From: Chrysomallon squamiferum
Lineage: Eukaryota; Mollusca; Gastropoda; Neomphalida; Peltospiridae
Direction of reading: 5' to 3'
NCBI GenBank assembly: GCA_012295275.1
Contig: CM022665.1
Span: forward strand, 3,149,167-3,179,166
Length of the DNA: 30,000 nt
Shown here: positions 10,441-20,690 of the stretch, piece after piece
Numbering within the stretch: the stretch's first letter is position 1
Layout: each line of letters opens with the position of its first letter
Position numbers and translations under genes: made by a program
Notes under the pieces: model-generated
The model's database searches: none
What the model saw: only the letters and a program-made list of their open reading frames with translations
Told to the model about the DNA's origin: nothing

Positions 10441-10752
10441 GATGAGTTTCTAAACAGCTGGGGCTGGCTGCAAAAACAATACATTTGCTGTTTAGAAAAT
10501 AACATGACAAATTGGTAAAAGTTAGTCAACACTGTGAAAGACAAAGTGTTGTTGTAAACCCAGCCATGTAGCTAGCTGTCTTTCAGTTTGTGCATAGATA
10601 AGACTTTGTCTAAACTGCAAAAACAATACATTTGCTGTTTAGAAAATAATGTGACAAATTTGTAAAAGTTAGTCAACACAGTGAAAGACAGTTTTTATTC
10701 TGGACCATATAGTTGTGTGTCAGTTTGTACACAGATGAGACTGTCTAAACTG
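10441..10752. repeat. Two-copy tandem repeat, 147-bp period, with partial third copy
   Basis: The block beginning GCAAAAACAATACATTTGCT at 10470 recurs at 10617. The first 30 bases are identical, and about four mismatches fall in the first 74. The second halves are more diverged and differ by an indel. Both copies end in GAYRAGACT...GTCTAAACT. A similar end-piece (GATGAGTTTCTAAAC, 10441-10455) precedes copy 1, suggesting a truncated earlier unit. Confidence 0.85.
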
Positions 10753-11103
10753 GATTAATAAAACATTTAAAAAATTGTCTTTTTATATTTAATAACACTC
10801 ATTTAAAAAACATTATTATATAAATACACTTATAGTTATAATTATCAAAAATATATGCAAACAGATGTAAAAATGTACTTCAAAATGCTTTAAAAACATA
10901 AGACATACATTAAAAATAAGCAAATATATATTTGAAAAAATAAACCAAAAGAAAAGGTTTATTTTACACTAAACTGTTGCAATAACTAATATTCATATGA
11001 CAGCAATAAGAAAACATTCCCAAAAACAAAAAATATACTCAAAACAAAACGCAGCATGCAGAGAGAAAATGCATGTTTTCATGTATTTATATAATGTGTT
11101 TAT
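10753..11103. other. A-rich spacer, nothing recognised
   Basis: Strongly A-rich with repeated AAAACAT/AAAATA words. Opposed short open frames (10993-11277) run into the following CA/TA tract. Confidence 0.5.
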
Positions 11104-11154
11104 GTACACACACACATTCATACATACATATATATATATATATATACACATACA
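11104..11154. repeat. Compound CA / CATA / TA microsatellite
   Basis: ACAC units, then CATACATA, then a TA tract (11128-11146) and a short CACA end. Confidence 0.9.
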
Positions 11155-12094
11155 GATATCAGTGTTGGCATGGAGGAATGATCTAAGAGATTTTTCACCT
11201 ATGTTTGAATTCAACAAATAACCGAGTACCACAACAACTTCAGATCTGTGAACCAACTTTAAATTTGTCATCAACACAGGCTGTGTGTGGAGAGACTATT
11301 TTTCAAAGAGTGTTGACCAGATTGAGGAAGGAGATAGAAGATAAAGACAAACACAATGCTTAGCACTTTATTTTCAGTGCAGAGATAATGCTGAGAACAT
11401 GGTGTTCTTCGTGTAAACATTCTGCAGGAACTATCACTAGATGGAATCACTTGTGAGATTAAACACAATAAGATGGCTTCTTATTAACGTACAAGGAATA
11501 ACACTTGCTGACAGCAAGAGCTATTTTAGCATCAAAGAAGAATGATAGGATGAGGAAAATAGAAAAAGATAAACAAATAGCTTGTACATCATGCATCTAG
11601 AGGTATATAATATTATTTATAAGTGTATACATACTACATGGCAAAGGTGAGCATGCTAATTATATTCTTAATAACATCCCGTTCCAGTCATGGCTCCTAA
11701 ACTTAGTTTGCAGAATATATTAATGATGTTTTTCTTCATTAGTATAATATATACAAAGAAACTAAAAACATCATTCAGTTGAAATAATGTTAAGGACAAA
11801 GGATTCTAATTAAATTAATATTTAGGTCTCAGCTTATGATCAGCAGCAAGGGATCTTTTTCAAGCACATTTCCATTGACAGAAAAACATGTACTATAACC
11901 TGTTGGAATAGTTACAAAACCAATTCACACATAATCTTCCACACAGTCTTTTATATGTTTCTTGCTGTTAATTTTTTAACAGAAGAAATGACCTTGGAAT
12001 TTTGTCAGTAGATTTTTTTTGTTCTCCTTTTATCATCACACAATATATTATATGTATATGTGTATATATTTGAAACTTAACCATTCACAGGAAT
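11155..12094. other. Spacer without a recognisable gene
   Basis: Mixed composition at 11160-11500, then AT-rich. The open frame at 11271-11468 (-) has no recognised motif. Confidence 0.5.
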
Positions 12095-12159
12095 AAAAAA
12101 AAAAAAATCCTTCATTCAGCTAATAAGAACATGTTTTTTTTTTTTTTTTTTTTTTTTTT
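12095..12159. repeat. Poly(A) and poly(T) runs in inverted arrangement
   Basis: An A run (12095-12107) is followed 26 bases later by 26 consecutive T residues (12134-12159). Together they can pair as an A:T hairpin. Confidence 0.9.
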
Positions 12160-12932
12160 ATAGTTTAAAAACAAAATTAGATAAACATTTTAAATCACAT
12201 TTACAGCTTTTTTACAGTACATTCTCATGGAACCAAATTTAATCTGTTTCTAAATTTGTTGCATTCATGATTAGATAGCTGGTCATTGTTAACAGAACTT
12301 TTTCAAGTGATTTAAAATTGGATGGTTAGTAGAGATATGTCAGTTAGATACAGAAGAGATATAGATATATATATATTTATGTGTATGTAATATTTATTGC
12401 AAGTAAAAAAAATGGAAAATATAAGTGCTTCACATTTTTGTCTCAGTCTGATGATATGGCAGTAAAATGGAGTTTTCATAGACAATAATTTTATAAACTA
12501 TTTACAGAGAGTATTTTTTTTATTATTATTAAACTAAAATCTCATAAAAAAAAGTATTTTTATTATTTTTATTTAAATGATTTCATTAACAACTTCATAT
12601 ACTTCTTAATTTATTCTTTCTAAAAAAAATAAATAATAATAATGACAATAACAATTCTTTTAAGCCAAACAATAATTTAATTTAATGAAAATAAATATAC
12701 AGTAAATAAATAAATATGATTAATACAAAATTATCATAATTCTCTGACATTTTAAATATATAACAATATTTTACATTTAACATAAATAACATGCATTTGG
12801 TAGAAAATATTCATATAATTGTGTTTTTGTTACAAGTTTTATGAAAGAAAATGTTGAGATGATGTTTGTTGCAGGTTGTATCTGTAACGAACTGCAGCTA
12901 ATGAAGCCATTTTGGTAGTACACTGTTCCGTG
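12160..12932. other. Very AT-rich spacer
   Basis: Contains TA-rich patches (12360-12390) and ATTATT/AATAAT words (12510-12660). No coding signal. Confidence 0.5.
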
Positions 12933-12957
12933 AAATAAATAAATAAATAAATAAATA
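12933..12957. repeat. (AAAT)n microsatellite
   Basis: About six AAAT units. Confidence 0.9.
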
Positions 12958-13140
12958 CATGTAGTTTTGTTGATTGCTAGTGTCACAACAGCAGCTCTCT
13001 ACGTCAACACTTAGGTGTTCTGTTGGTCAGTATCAGAATGTGATCTTTTGTTAACCTGATACTTTGACAAACAGATCTCTGACTGAATCACTTTGTCACC
13101 ACTCAACACCACAGTGAACTCAACCCACCAACCTACAGTT

Positions 13141-13581
13141 TATACCATACATCCATGTGTATTTTCACACTATACACAAACAAGCATATACACACACAAT
13201 TCATACAGCACACACACATGAAAGACATACCATACACACACACACTCACACACATTAAAATAACAATACACTGATATACATATTAATACACACAGTACAT
13301 ATAGCACACACATGAAAGACATACCATACACACACACACACACATTAAAATACCTATACACTGATATACATATTAATACACACACACACACATACAGATA
13401 CACATTAATGCACACGTTAACAAACACTCACATATTAACATAATACATACTCTTACACACTAATACACAGTCAAACATTAACACACACATAACAGAGATA
13501 CACGTTAAGCCATACACAAAACACACACTAACCCATGCACAATATGATTCACATACGCACATCACACACACTCGCACATTA

Positions 13582-13622
<41 letters not shown>
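13141..13622. repeat. Long CA-rich block with an internal 94-bp duplication
   Basis: A pure CA tract of 40 bp ends the block (13583-13622). Upstream, a segment with CATGAAAGACATACCATACA, a CACATTAAAATA word and CTGATATACATATTAATACA occurs twice, with ATG anchors at 13218 and 13312. A compound microsatellite unit was therefore duplicated as a whole. Minus-strand open frames here are Cys/Val-rich repeat translations. Confidence 0.9.
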
Positions 13623-13624
<2 letters not shown>

Positions 13625-13639
13625 CTGTACCCATTTCGT

Positions 13640-14060
13640 TTTCAAAATATCATGTCACACTGACAGAGCTTCCTGTCAGATTTCAGTTTACCAACTGTCA
13701 TGTTACACTCATCTACGTGTCGGTTCTAATTACACATTGTCTGTTACATGATTTAAGTATGTCATCACACTGCCACCAATAATCATCGCTCTGGCAGCTT
13801 TCTCGTCTGAAATTACTCAACTCGAACAGGACACGCTGCCCGGCAGCATACACGGCATTCCTAGGGAAAAACACAATTAATTATTGTCCATCAGCCTATG
13901 ACAGCTACACCGAGGGTCCGAGGCAAGTGCTAATAACAGCAGTCGTCCTGTCAAAGACAACTCTTTAATCAGAGTGGCCAAAGTAAACTGACTGATGAGC
14001 AAACTAACTTCAAACATGAACAGAACAATTGGTAAGTCAAAGTGGTCGGTCTTGACCAGA
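13640..14060. other. Non-repetitive, GC-balanced island; possible regulatory element
   Basis: About 400 bp almost free of simple repeats between a CA block and a minisatellite. CAATTAATTATTG (13874-13886) is a paired homeodomain-type TAATTA site. TGACAG (about 13899-13904) and CTGTCA (about 13949-13954) are TALE-homeodomain-like words, and CCGAGGGTCCGAGG (about 13910-13923) is unusually GC-rich for this window. No coding frame is supported. Confidence 0.35.
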
Positions 14061-14090
14061 GAGAGTGTTTGTCTAATTGTGACTTGTTTG

Positions 14091-14390
14091 TAACAAGTAA
14101 CTACTGTCGGTGTCCAGTGTTTCTAATTATAATTTGCTGTAACAAGTAACTATTGTCAGTGTTTCGAGTTACGACTTATTTGTAACAAGTAACTACTGTC
14201 GGTGTCCAGTGTTTTTTATTATAATTTGGGGTAACAAGTAACTATTGTCAGTGTTTCTAATTACGATTTATTTGTAACAAGTAACTGCTGTTAGTGTCTC
14301 CAATTACGATTTCTTTGTAACAAGTAACTACTGCCAGCGTTCAGTGTTTTAAAAGAACAAGACATCTATGACTCGCTCATAACAAGTAAG
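14091..14390. repeat. Higher-order minisatellite with alternating 49- and 43-bp units
   Basis: TAACAAGTAA begins seven successive units at 14091, 14140, 14183, 14232, 14275, 14318 and 14380, so spacings are 49, 43, 49, 43, 43 and 62. The two 49-bp units share CTACTGTCGGTGTCCAGTGT and differ at about 4 of 49 positions. The first two 43-bp units share CTATTGTCAGTGTTTC and differ at about 3 of 43. This makes a 92-bp A-B repeat, followed by a diverged B and a decayed end unit. Confidence 0.9.
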
Positions 14391-15415
14391 CATTATCAGA
14401 AATTCAATTATATATACAACCAAACAAATTAAAATTAGCTATAGATGATCTTTTGTTACAAATAATTTTGTTCAGAGTGGTGACTGGATCTGACGCTGGA
14501 GGTGGTCTTTTTACAGCTAATGAAATACTTAATGATACAACAGCACGACATGGACTGAAATTAACATTTGTTTATTTGAATTATTGAATTGGAATGCTTC
14601 ACGTGACTTAAATAAAAGCAGAGAAAGAATTTCATTAATAAGAAAAAAAAAAGTTTATTAAATTTCTTTTTGTGCATTAAATAGAGTGGAAAATAAATTA
14701 GAAAATGTTCGTCTGCTGACGGAAGATTTATAACGCAGTTTTACTGTATTTTATTATTTTTTCATTTGTAATTTTCTTTTTGTTCTTTTTGTACTATTAT
14801 GCTAATGTGTTATTGTTTCTTTATTATTACCCAAATTTCTCATTTCTGTATGTTATTTTTCAAAATATGATGAACTAAATTACCTATTATAATTATTTCT
14901 AATTAAACATTATTTATCAAACAACATTTATTTCCTTCAAATATCCATAATAAAAATGATGTTTTTGTTTTTTTCTTCCAAATCGACCAGTCATGATCAG
15001 TAATGTAACCAATATTTTCTTAAAATGTTCAAAACGAGCTGCTTTTTCTGCATTGAAAGATATATTTGTTTCTAAATCAACCAATCATGCTGTAATGAGT
15101 GAATTTCACAAGTGTCAGTGCTGATAGTGTCCAATTGCTACTTCATATCGCTGGATGTTGATACTAGTGTATTACCCCAGATGTTGACAAATCATATGTA
15201 ATCAAGGGATGAAGCAGAGACTGGCCTTTGTCCACCTCACATCTGCTGGACACAACCACCTGTTTAAACTAGAAAACAATGACAGGAAAAAGAAGACTAT
15301 CAAAAGAAATTCAACAGTACAGAGATCTTTTTTTTTTTCTTTTTTTAATAGCTTATAATGTGTTATAAAAAAGTAAGTGCAGAAAAGAACATTTTAATAG
15401 ATAAAGGTAGTCAAT
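14391..15415. other. AT-rich spacer without a recognisable gene
   Basis: Contains a diverged pair around AAATCGACCAGTCATG (about 14980) and AAATCAACCAATCATG (about 15074), 94 bp apart. A small more GC-balanced patch lies at 15150-15270. T-rich at 14740-14850. Confidence 0.5.
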
Positions 15416-15472
15416 AAACAAATGTATGCACACACTCACGCACATATATAATTATGTATGTATGTGCGTGTG

Positions 15473-15510
<38 letters not shown>
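15416..15510. repeat. CA / TATG / (TG)n compound microsatellite
   Basis: Begins with CACACTCACGCACA, passes through ATATATA and TATG units, and ends in an uninterrupted 36-bp TG tract (15475-15510). The CA and TG ends are inverted relative to each other and can fold back. Confidence 0.9.
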
Positions 15511-15513
<3 letters not shown>

Positions 15514-16758
15514 ACTATTAATAAAATATCCCTGGTTTTGAAATGATCAGTCAGAGATACTTTTTACTGCTTATATTGATATTCTGTCTGTGGTATCTAA
15601 CAACCACTGTAAGTTATTGTAAAATCTGTAGTATTAGCCACCAACTCTCTGAAAACATGCAGATCCACACGAAGTGCGCATTTCTTGTACCAGACACTAT
15701 TACCAATCTTCACATAAAAGAAAAAAAAAGAAACATTTAAACTCCAAAATTAAGCCCAAATTAGAAGAAAAAAAAAAATCTAGGAGTATGAAATTAAACA
15801 TGATTCGAATTAATTATCTGCTAACATTTAATCATCTCCTAATATCTTTACTGACTGGTTCATGCTTCATTTGATATTGTTACGGGGTGCTAAATCTTTC
15901 TCGAGTTCGTCAGCCGAATACGAAGTGCAGTCAGGCAGTCACCAGGGAAACCACAATGAAATCTGGATGAATCCCATAGGAATTACAGCTTCATTCTGAC
16001 AGTGACACTGTTTTCATTGATGCTGGTCAGATCTTGCAAGACGCGAGGCCCCAATGCTTGAGTTACCACTCTCTGTTACAAATCAAAGAGAAATATGAAC
16101 ACTAATACACTGTGTCACATGCTCTGCGATATTGGCCGCCATTAATAATGAACACTTGTAACAACTGCTGTCAGAAAACTAAGTGGTCAGTGCTGCTACA
16201 TTTAGGCTGATATGGCTGTTGTATGAGGAATATGAAAGCTCATTAAGTATTTAAGAGGCAGGATACGCAAAGAACTGGGTCCACTGTTGAAGGGAAACTT
16301 TAATCAATTTCTTTGCTTTAAGTGCTCACAAATCCCTTAAGAGTTGCAGGAAATGACCAAAGATATAATTCTATGTTAGCTGACCAGACAATACAACACT
16401 GACATCCATCAAGGCCATTTAATGATTGGCTACACAGGTGAGCTATGGATTGGTGGAAAGTTATCCGGATGTCAACATGTTTCCAATCTCTCACTCTATT
16501 AATTATCAATTTGTAAATAAATACTTAGTGTTTGCAAATCAATTTTCCTTCCATATTTCCCTGGCAGTTTTTATTATCATAATTTTACTATTTTTTATTT
16601 TTTTTTTATATATTCTTTATTCTCAATCAATCATTTTTTATTACTTGTTTTTAATACGATTTCCATGAAAATGTGCTGTTTTCAGTTGTTGTTTTTTTAT
16701 CATAGATTATTATTTTATTTTTATAAGCTGTTTGTCGACAGTTTTGAATTATGAATTT
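15511..16758. other. Spacer with a non-repetitive island (15880-16240)
   Basis: The island starts near TGTTACGGGGTGC (about 15888) and includes CTCGAGTTCGTC and a TTGGCCGCCATTA segment near 16134 resembling inverted CCAAT plus YY1 words. Weak open frames at 15543-15874 (+) and 16318-16509 (-) carry no recognised domain. 16570-16720 is T-rich. Confidence 0.4.
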
Positions 16759-16777
16759 AAAAAAAAAAAAAAAAAAA
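16759..16777. repeat. Poly(A) run
   Basis: Nineteen consecutive A residues. Confidence 0.9.
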
Positions 16778-16853
16778 GTAGTTGTATATATATGTATAGA
16801 ACATTTATAGCACTAGCATGTTTTCTCCATCTTTGATGATTAGTTCACTCGGT

Positions 16854-17060
16854 TGGATAATGGATGGATGGAAGAAATGATAGAGAGAATGATGGATGAT
16901 GAATCGGTGGGTTAAGAAAGGAGTGAAAGAACAGACGACAGGTGGATGGAAGGATGAAATAATGGATAGGAAACGCGTGATGAGAGGATAAAAGAATGAA
17001 TAAACAATAAACGGATGGAAAGATGAATGACTGGACAGACTGATGTACGTATGTACAAAT
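16854..17060 (+). repeat. Degenerate (TGGA)n tetranucleotide array
   Basis: Begins GGATAATGGATGGATGGAAG and decays through GGATGATGAAT, GGTGGATGGAAGGATG and ACGGATGGAAAGATG variants. The minus-strand open frame here is only the Pro/Ser/His-rich translation of the repeat. A TCCA array in the opposite orientation lies at 29381-29525. Confidence 0.85.
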
Positions 17061-17588
17061 AAACCAAGACATCGTGGCTCATAGATGTATATGTAACCTC
17101 TAAGAAATTGTGTTACAAGATGATGAAAATGAAAATATAAGAAATGTATTTAGGAGGTTGCATGTCAAAATAACATTACAGGTGACAGTTTGTCTGCAGA
17201 GTCAACTTTCAAGTGGTTGCATGATGCAGGGGATCTCTTACATACCATTCACCTCTACATAATTAACCAGGTTACCAAGGTCATCTAGTTCACTGTTTTT
17301 AACTCAAAACTGTCATAAAGAAAAAAATCTATAATCTGCTTGTCAGTATTTCATTTCTGAAAAATATCTTTGTGCAATTTGTTCAAATTATTTGTTATGC
17401 ACTTTATGTTAAACGACTAAGAGTTATCAACCTTTGTCATCAGCTCTTTTGTTAAGAAGTTATGAATCCCAACTAAGATAAAACGTTTTTTTTGTGTGTG
17501 TGTGTGTTGTTGTTTTTTAAAATATTTTCCTAAAAAGAAAATATATATTTAAATCAAACTAAAAATATGTTTTCTTTGTAGGAACTTT
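17061..17588. other. Spacer with a small balanced patch
   Basis: 17180-17300 is non-repetitive and contains TGCATGATGCA and CATAATTAACC. A short TG run sits near 17495-17507. Nothing coding. Confidence 0.5.
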
Positions 17589-17623
17589 AAAAAAAAAAAA
17601 AAAAAAAAAAAAAATAAAAAAAA
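17589..17623. repeat. Poly(A) run with one interruption
   Basis: Twenty-six A residues (17589-17614), one T, then more A residues. Confidence 0.9.
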
Positions 17624-18404
17624 TGTATCTTGAATATAAATTTTGATAATCCTGCAGTTGACATTAAAACTTGTAAATGTTTCTATTCAGTCATGCACAG
17701 TTCAATACATTTGAAACATAGTTTGGGTTTTTCTTGTAAAAGAAAAAGCAAAATGTTCTGAAAATACAGTTCTATGGACACATTAATATGCTATGAAAGA
17801 AAATTTGATATTTAAAATTAATATTTATCTACATTCATAAACAAAATAATTATTTCAAGGCTGAAAACTTTTGGCTGCGTTTTGGTTTGTTTTTTTAGCT
17901 GTTTAGCACAAAATGTTTTACAAAGCTTGTAATCTTTAACACACTGAGTAAAAAAAAAGAGTATAAATCCAGTATGGCTACTTAGAAAAAGAAACTACAA
18001 TAACAGTCCTTTGATGTTTCAACATGGGTATTTTCTGCTGTAATCTGCTGATGGTAATTAGTACAATAATCACAGCTAGCTCTAATTTTCAGAGAAAACG
18101 TCGCTCTTCAGTTGTCAGGAAAGCTTAACACAGCCACTAACTAGAAAACAACACATCTGTGTAAGCCACCAGATGGCAGGACTGTCGCAGAGGAAGATCG
18201 TGGCAGTTATTCAATTTCTTTCTGTTCATATTTGAACTGACATTTATCCAATTACTTCACCTTTTTCGACCGAAGACCTAAAGTCAATAAGTTATTTCAG
18301 TCTCCTGAATGTATTACATGTGGGGTGGGGGAGACAGAGAAAGAAACAGCCTGTGCATGATGCTCACTTTGTTTACGACTGACATCACCACAGCATGTCG
18401 ATTC
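17624..18404. other. Spacer; non-repetitive patch at 18080-18290
   Basis: AT-rich to about 18080. The following patch contains the best CTCF-like motif of the window (18166-18179) and a GTGGGGTGGGGGAG G-rich word near 18320. No coding frame is convincing. Confidence 0.45.
18166..18179 (+). promoter_or_regulatory. CTCF-like motif (full core match)
   Basis: CCACCAGATGGCAG satisfies all 14 positions of the published CTCF core CCASYAGRKGGCRS. CTCF is conserved in bilaterian animals, so a bound insulator-type site is plausible. The degenerate core will also occur by chance, and CAGATG alone is an E-box. Confidence 0.35.
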
Positions 18405-18425
18405 TTTTTTTTTTTTTTTTTTTTT
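18405..18425. repeat. Poly(T) run
   Basis: Twenty-one T residues. It creates a Lys run in the minus-strand open frame 18297-18686, which I regard as non-coding. Confidence 0.9.
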
Positions 18426-18572
18426 AATACTCTCACACACCTGACAAAACCTCTTGGTAATGAAGCAATCGGAAATTAATTGAAAACTAATTTCAGTAAA
18501 GAAAATCACAGCAAGAGATGAGGCAAGCGCCAGTGTGCATGTCACAACAGTTTGACTGTTGCTCAACACAGA

Positions 18573-18608
18573 AACATGCCAAGCGATCCAGAAAGAACTT
18601 GGCATGTT
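18573..18608. other. Perfect 11-bp inverted repeat, 14-base loop
   Basis: AACATGCCAAG (18573-18583) and CTTGGCATGTT (18598-18608) are exact reverse complements around a 14-base loop. The stem is GC-richer than the surroundings. It is too short for a typical microRNA precursor. Each arm also holds a CATG-centred decamer resembling a p53-family half-site, but with imperfect flanks and wide spacing. Confidence 0.7.
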
Positions 18609-18774
18609 GGTTTTACACGTGTTACAGAAAATAATTAAATTTAAAACGCTTCTCCTTAGTTTAAATATAAACAGATCTTCTGACACAATGCCTGTACCAC
18701 CTTATGAATTATTTTTGAGTAAGCGTTATTTAAATCATCATCTGTACATGATACTATTACAGTAATTATGAATA

Positions 18775-18950
18775 TTATGTTTATTGTTATTGTTGTTGCT
18801 GTTGTTGCAGTTATTATTATTACTGTTAGTAGAACAGAACTATTTTTTATTATTATTATTACTAAAACATGTGATGAGGGAATCAAATTTTTAGTACTAT
18901 TATTTATTATTATTCTTATCATTATAATCATTATTATTATCATCATCATT

Positions 18951-18985
<35 letters not shown>

Positions 18986-19006
18986 TATTATTATTACTAC
19001 AATATT
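18775..19006. repeat. Composite TTG / TTA / TCA trinucleotide array
   Basis: TTATTG and GTTGTTGCTG variants (18780-18810) pass into TTA units (about 18850-18870 and 18900-18940) and then a pure ATC tract (18951-18985). Poly-Ile and poly-Met translations are artefacts. The same order of units recurs at 28391-28614. Confidence 0.9.
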
Positions 19007-19379
19007 TCAATGAAGAGGAATAAAATCCAAATCATATTAACATTTCTATTGTTATTAATTTAATTTTATGTTTTACATTCACAATATTAATAATTTATGA
19101 TTAATCTTTATGTCTTGTTTCTGATAAAAGCATGTTGTTACATCTAATTTTGAATATCATGCAGTCTGTGTAGCAGGCCTGTGTTTATTTATGTCGTATT
19201 AATGAATATTACTGATAATGAAGCATACAGTCGGTTATTTGAATTAAAATTAAATTTTAAGGCTACCATGGAAACTATTAATAACTTCTTGGTGCGTGGA
19301 GGTAAGATTTTTTATGTCTATTTATAAACATGCATCTGCATGTACAATTTGTCTGTTGTGTATGTGAACTCAGCATGTG
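19007..19379. other. AT-rich spacer, nothing recognised
   Basis: No coding frame, hairpin or repeat stands out between the triplet array and the following GT block. Confidence 0.5.
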
Positions 19380-19665
19380 TTTGTTTTGTTTGTTTTTTTT
19401 TGTATGTGTATTGTGTTTTTGTGTTTTGTTTGTGTTATATTGTGTGCATGTAATGTTGCTTATGTGTTTGAGTATGCGTCTGTATGTATGTATGTGTGTG
19501 TGTGTGTGTATATTGTATATTGTGTTTGTGTATATATACGTATGTAGTATGTGTGTGTGTGTGTGTATATATATAGATATATGTATGTATGTATGTATGT
19601 ATGTGTGTGTGTGTGTCTATATATAGATATATGTATATTTTCATATGTATGTATGTATGTATGTT
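19380..19665. repeat. GT / TATG / TATATAGA compound array with 50-bp duplication
   Basis: Degenerate TTTGTGT units give way to TATG and GTGT runs. ATATAGATATATGTAT occurs at 19571 and again at 19621, each preceded by a GT tract, so a 50-bp compound unit is tandemly duplicated. All long open frames on both strands here are Cys/Val- or His/Thr-rich repeat translations. Confidence 0.9.
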
Positions 19666-20117
19666 TGCATGTTTGTTTATTTAAGAAGATTTTAAGGGGA
19701 TTTGTCTTTAGTTTTGAACGCAGACAGTCGAAACTGTACTCATGGGAACATTTAGTTTTCCCCTCAGGAGTTGTTTCTTCCACACAAAAATATTTTTTTT
19801 CTATTGTTAATAAATGATAGTATTCTTTACAAAGTCTCCATGTTGACATGTCTCTCTGCTTACAGCATGAGTTCTCAACAAGTGAAAAGAAACAAGCACA
19901 ACACTTTTACCTATAATGAACTGGAGATAAAAAAAATAAAAAAATCTTTTCAGATGCTTTGTCCCTAGTCAAGTGCCTTGTTTATGGACTCCCTTAATCT
20001 GGCAAAACATTTCCCTTGTGATTCATCACAAATTTAATTTCCTTCTTTCACACAGTAAACCTATTTACTGAGATAGGGATAATAGAAGTTTTTCTTTCTC
20101 TAAGTTTCCACTGAGGG
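19666..20117. other. Spacer without a recognisable gene
   Basis: A short open frame at 19771-19968 (+) has no recognisable motif. No structure noted. Confidence 0.5.
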
Positions 20118-20139
20118 TTTTTTTTTTTTTTTTTTTTTT
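20118..20139. repeat. Poly(T) run
   Basis: Twenty-two consecutive T residues. Confidence 0.9.
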
Positions 20140-20690
20140 CAAAGGGATTAACAAAATGTCTGGCAGTCCTATACTAGCACATCTTGTGTGGTGTGTGACA
20201 ATGAAAATATAATGCTAATTCATGGCTCATAGACAGTTAAAGAAAACTAGTTTCTGACTTTGTAGTGCAGATTATAGGCTTCAGTAAATTAGACAAAGTG
20301 AGCAAAAACTTTATGAAAACCTCAGAGAAACGTAAGTGTGTGAATTTCTTCCCATCAACAAAAACCTCGAATAAGTTTGACTGATTTTAGAAGTCAAGTA
20401 GTTTTTGTCTGTGAGTTGTGTTTGTGTGAAGATGTAAGTATAAAAAAACAAAAACAACAACAACAAAAAAAACAGAGCAGTGTTATGAATTTAGGGTAAT
20501 TATCTTTTTAAAACTTAAAAGAATTGCCATTCAAAATTAATAATTAATAGATTGTTTATTTTTAATAGGCATATTTCCTGAAAAGAGGAACAGAAGATTA
20601 AACCATCTTTTTTCCAACACAAATATGATTAAATTTAACAGTTAAATCTTAGGTCACACCAATGTTGAAAATCTGCTACAATAATAACAA
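20140..20690. other. AT-rich spacer
   Basis: Includes an AAC-type run near 20449-20472. No gene, hairpin or duplication recognised. Confidence 0.5.

Noticed and set aside
10249-10518. 89-codon plus-strand open frame, Gln/Ser/Cys-rich
   Set aside because: Its 3' end lies inside the 147-bp tandem repeat and no motif is recognised; likely chance.
13141-13622. CRISPR-like spaced repeats in the CA block
   Set aside because: It is a duplicated compound microsatellite in a eukaryote-like sequence, with no regular repeats and unique spacers.
15888-16080. Possible solo LTR starting TGTTACGGGG and ending CTGTTACA
   Set aside because: No flanking target-site duplication, the ends are not inverted repeats, and no second LTR, primer-binding site or polypurine tract is seen.
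18297-18686. 129-codon minus-strand open frame with a Lys run
   Set aside because: The Lys run is a poly(T) tract, there is no recognisable domain, and the frame spans the 18573-18608 hairpin.
19330-19849. Several open frames on both strands
   Set aside because: Translations of GT/TATG microsatellites.
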